From: DASSHC01 sp035693105
Lineage (GTDB): Bacteria; Chloroflexota; Chloroflexia; Thermomicrobiales; Thermomicrobiaceae
NCBI GenBank assembly: GCA_035693105.1
Contig: DASSHC010000154.1
Span: forward strand, 1 to 5,851
DNA length: 5,851 bases
Direction: 5' to 3'
Every line of letters starts with the position of its first letter. The first letter of the stretch is position 1. The notes under the pieces were generated by a model. That model did not search any database. It was not told where the DNA came from and saw only the letters and a program-made list of their open reading frames with translations. Positions 5,788 through 5,851 of the stretch are shown in pieces. Made by a program: the position numbers and the translations under genes.

Positions 5788-5851
5788 AGCGCTAGTCCAG
5801 CATGTGCCGTGCCCGATGGCCGGGAACGTAGCAACACTATCGCACCTGACG

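Noticed and set aside
5836..5841. Minus-strand TGC-GATAGT as an extended -10 box for the dapA-like gene
   Set aside because: It matches TATAAT at only four of six positions and the expected -35 lies outside the window, so it cannot be judged.

Overview
The window is high-GC DNA in which six complete genes all lie on the minus strand, so transcription runs from high to low coordinates. In transcript order they are: a DapA/NAL-family class I aldolase (5776-4850), a single-domain fumarylacetoacetate hydrolase (FAH) family protein (4853-4110), an HpaB-type oxygenase of 4-hydroxyphenylacetate 3-monooxygenase (4065-2575), its HpaC-type flavin reductase (2220-1612), an HpaD-type homoprotocatechuate 2,3-dioxygenase (1615-611) and a RimJ/RimL-type GNAT acetyltransferase (603-97). 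No gene on the plus strand is convincing.

Five of the six genes fit one pathway, aerobic degradation of 4-hydroxyphenylacetate (from tyrosine or phenolics) by the homoprotocatechuate meta-cleavage route. HpaC supplies reduced flavin to HpaB, which ortho-hydroxylates 4-hydroxyphenylacetate to homoprotocatechuate. HpaD opens the ring to 5-carboxymethyl-2-hydroxymuconate semialdehyde. The FAH protein would serve a later decarboxylase and/or isomerase step. The DapA-like protein is well placed to do the last aldol cleavage, giving pyruvate and succinic semialdehyde, in place of a class II HpaI/HpcH aldolase. That last assignment is inference. The semialdehyde dehydrogenase (HpaE), tautomerase (HpaF), hydratase (HpaH), transporter and regulator are not in the window and may lie outside it.

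The cluster is in two blocks. Block 1 is dapA-like, FAH, hpaB; block 2 is hpaC, hpaD, GNAT. Two gene pairs (dapA-like/FAH and hpaC/hpaD) overlap by the 4 bases ATGA, which suggests translational coupling. The blocks are separated by 354 bp (2221-2574) holding a 106-bp near-perfect inverted repeat (2304-2409) made of two opposed copies of a short hairpin unit. A third, diverged copy lies after the last gene (about 38-68). The three copies share a tandem G-A mismatch motif and show one compensatory base-pair change, so the fold seems to be conserved.

The organism cannot be fixed from the sequence. High GC, HpaB and HpaC sequences that resemble the Thermus-type enzymes as I remember them, and intergenic repeats of the TGTCATCCTGAG...GGATC type suggest a Chloroflexota (Thermomicrobia-like) or similar high-GC thermophile-related lineage. 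This is low confidence. The pathway is known; the points most worth a second look are the aldolase replacement and the repeat family.
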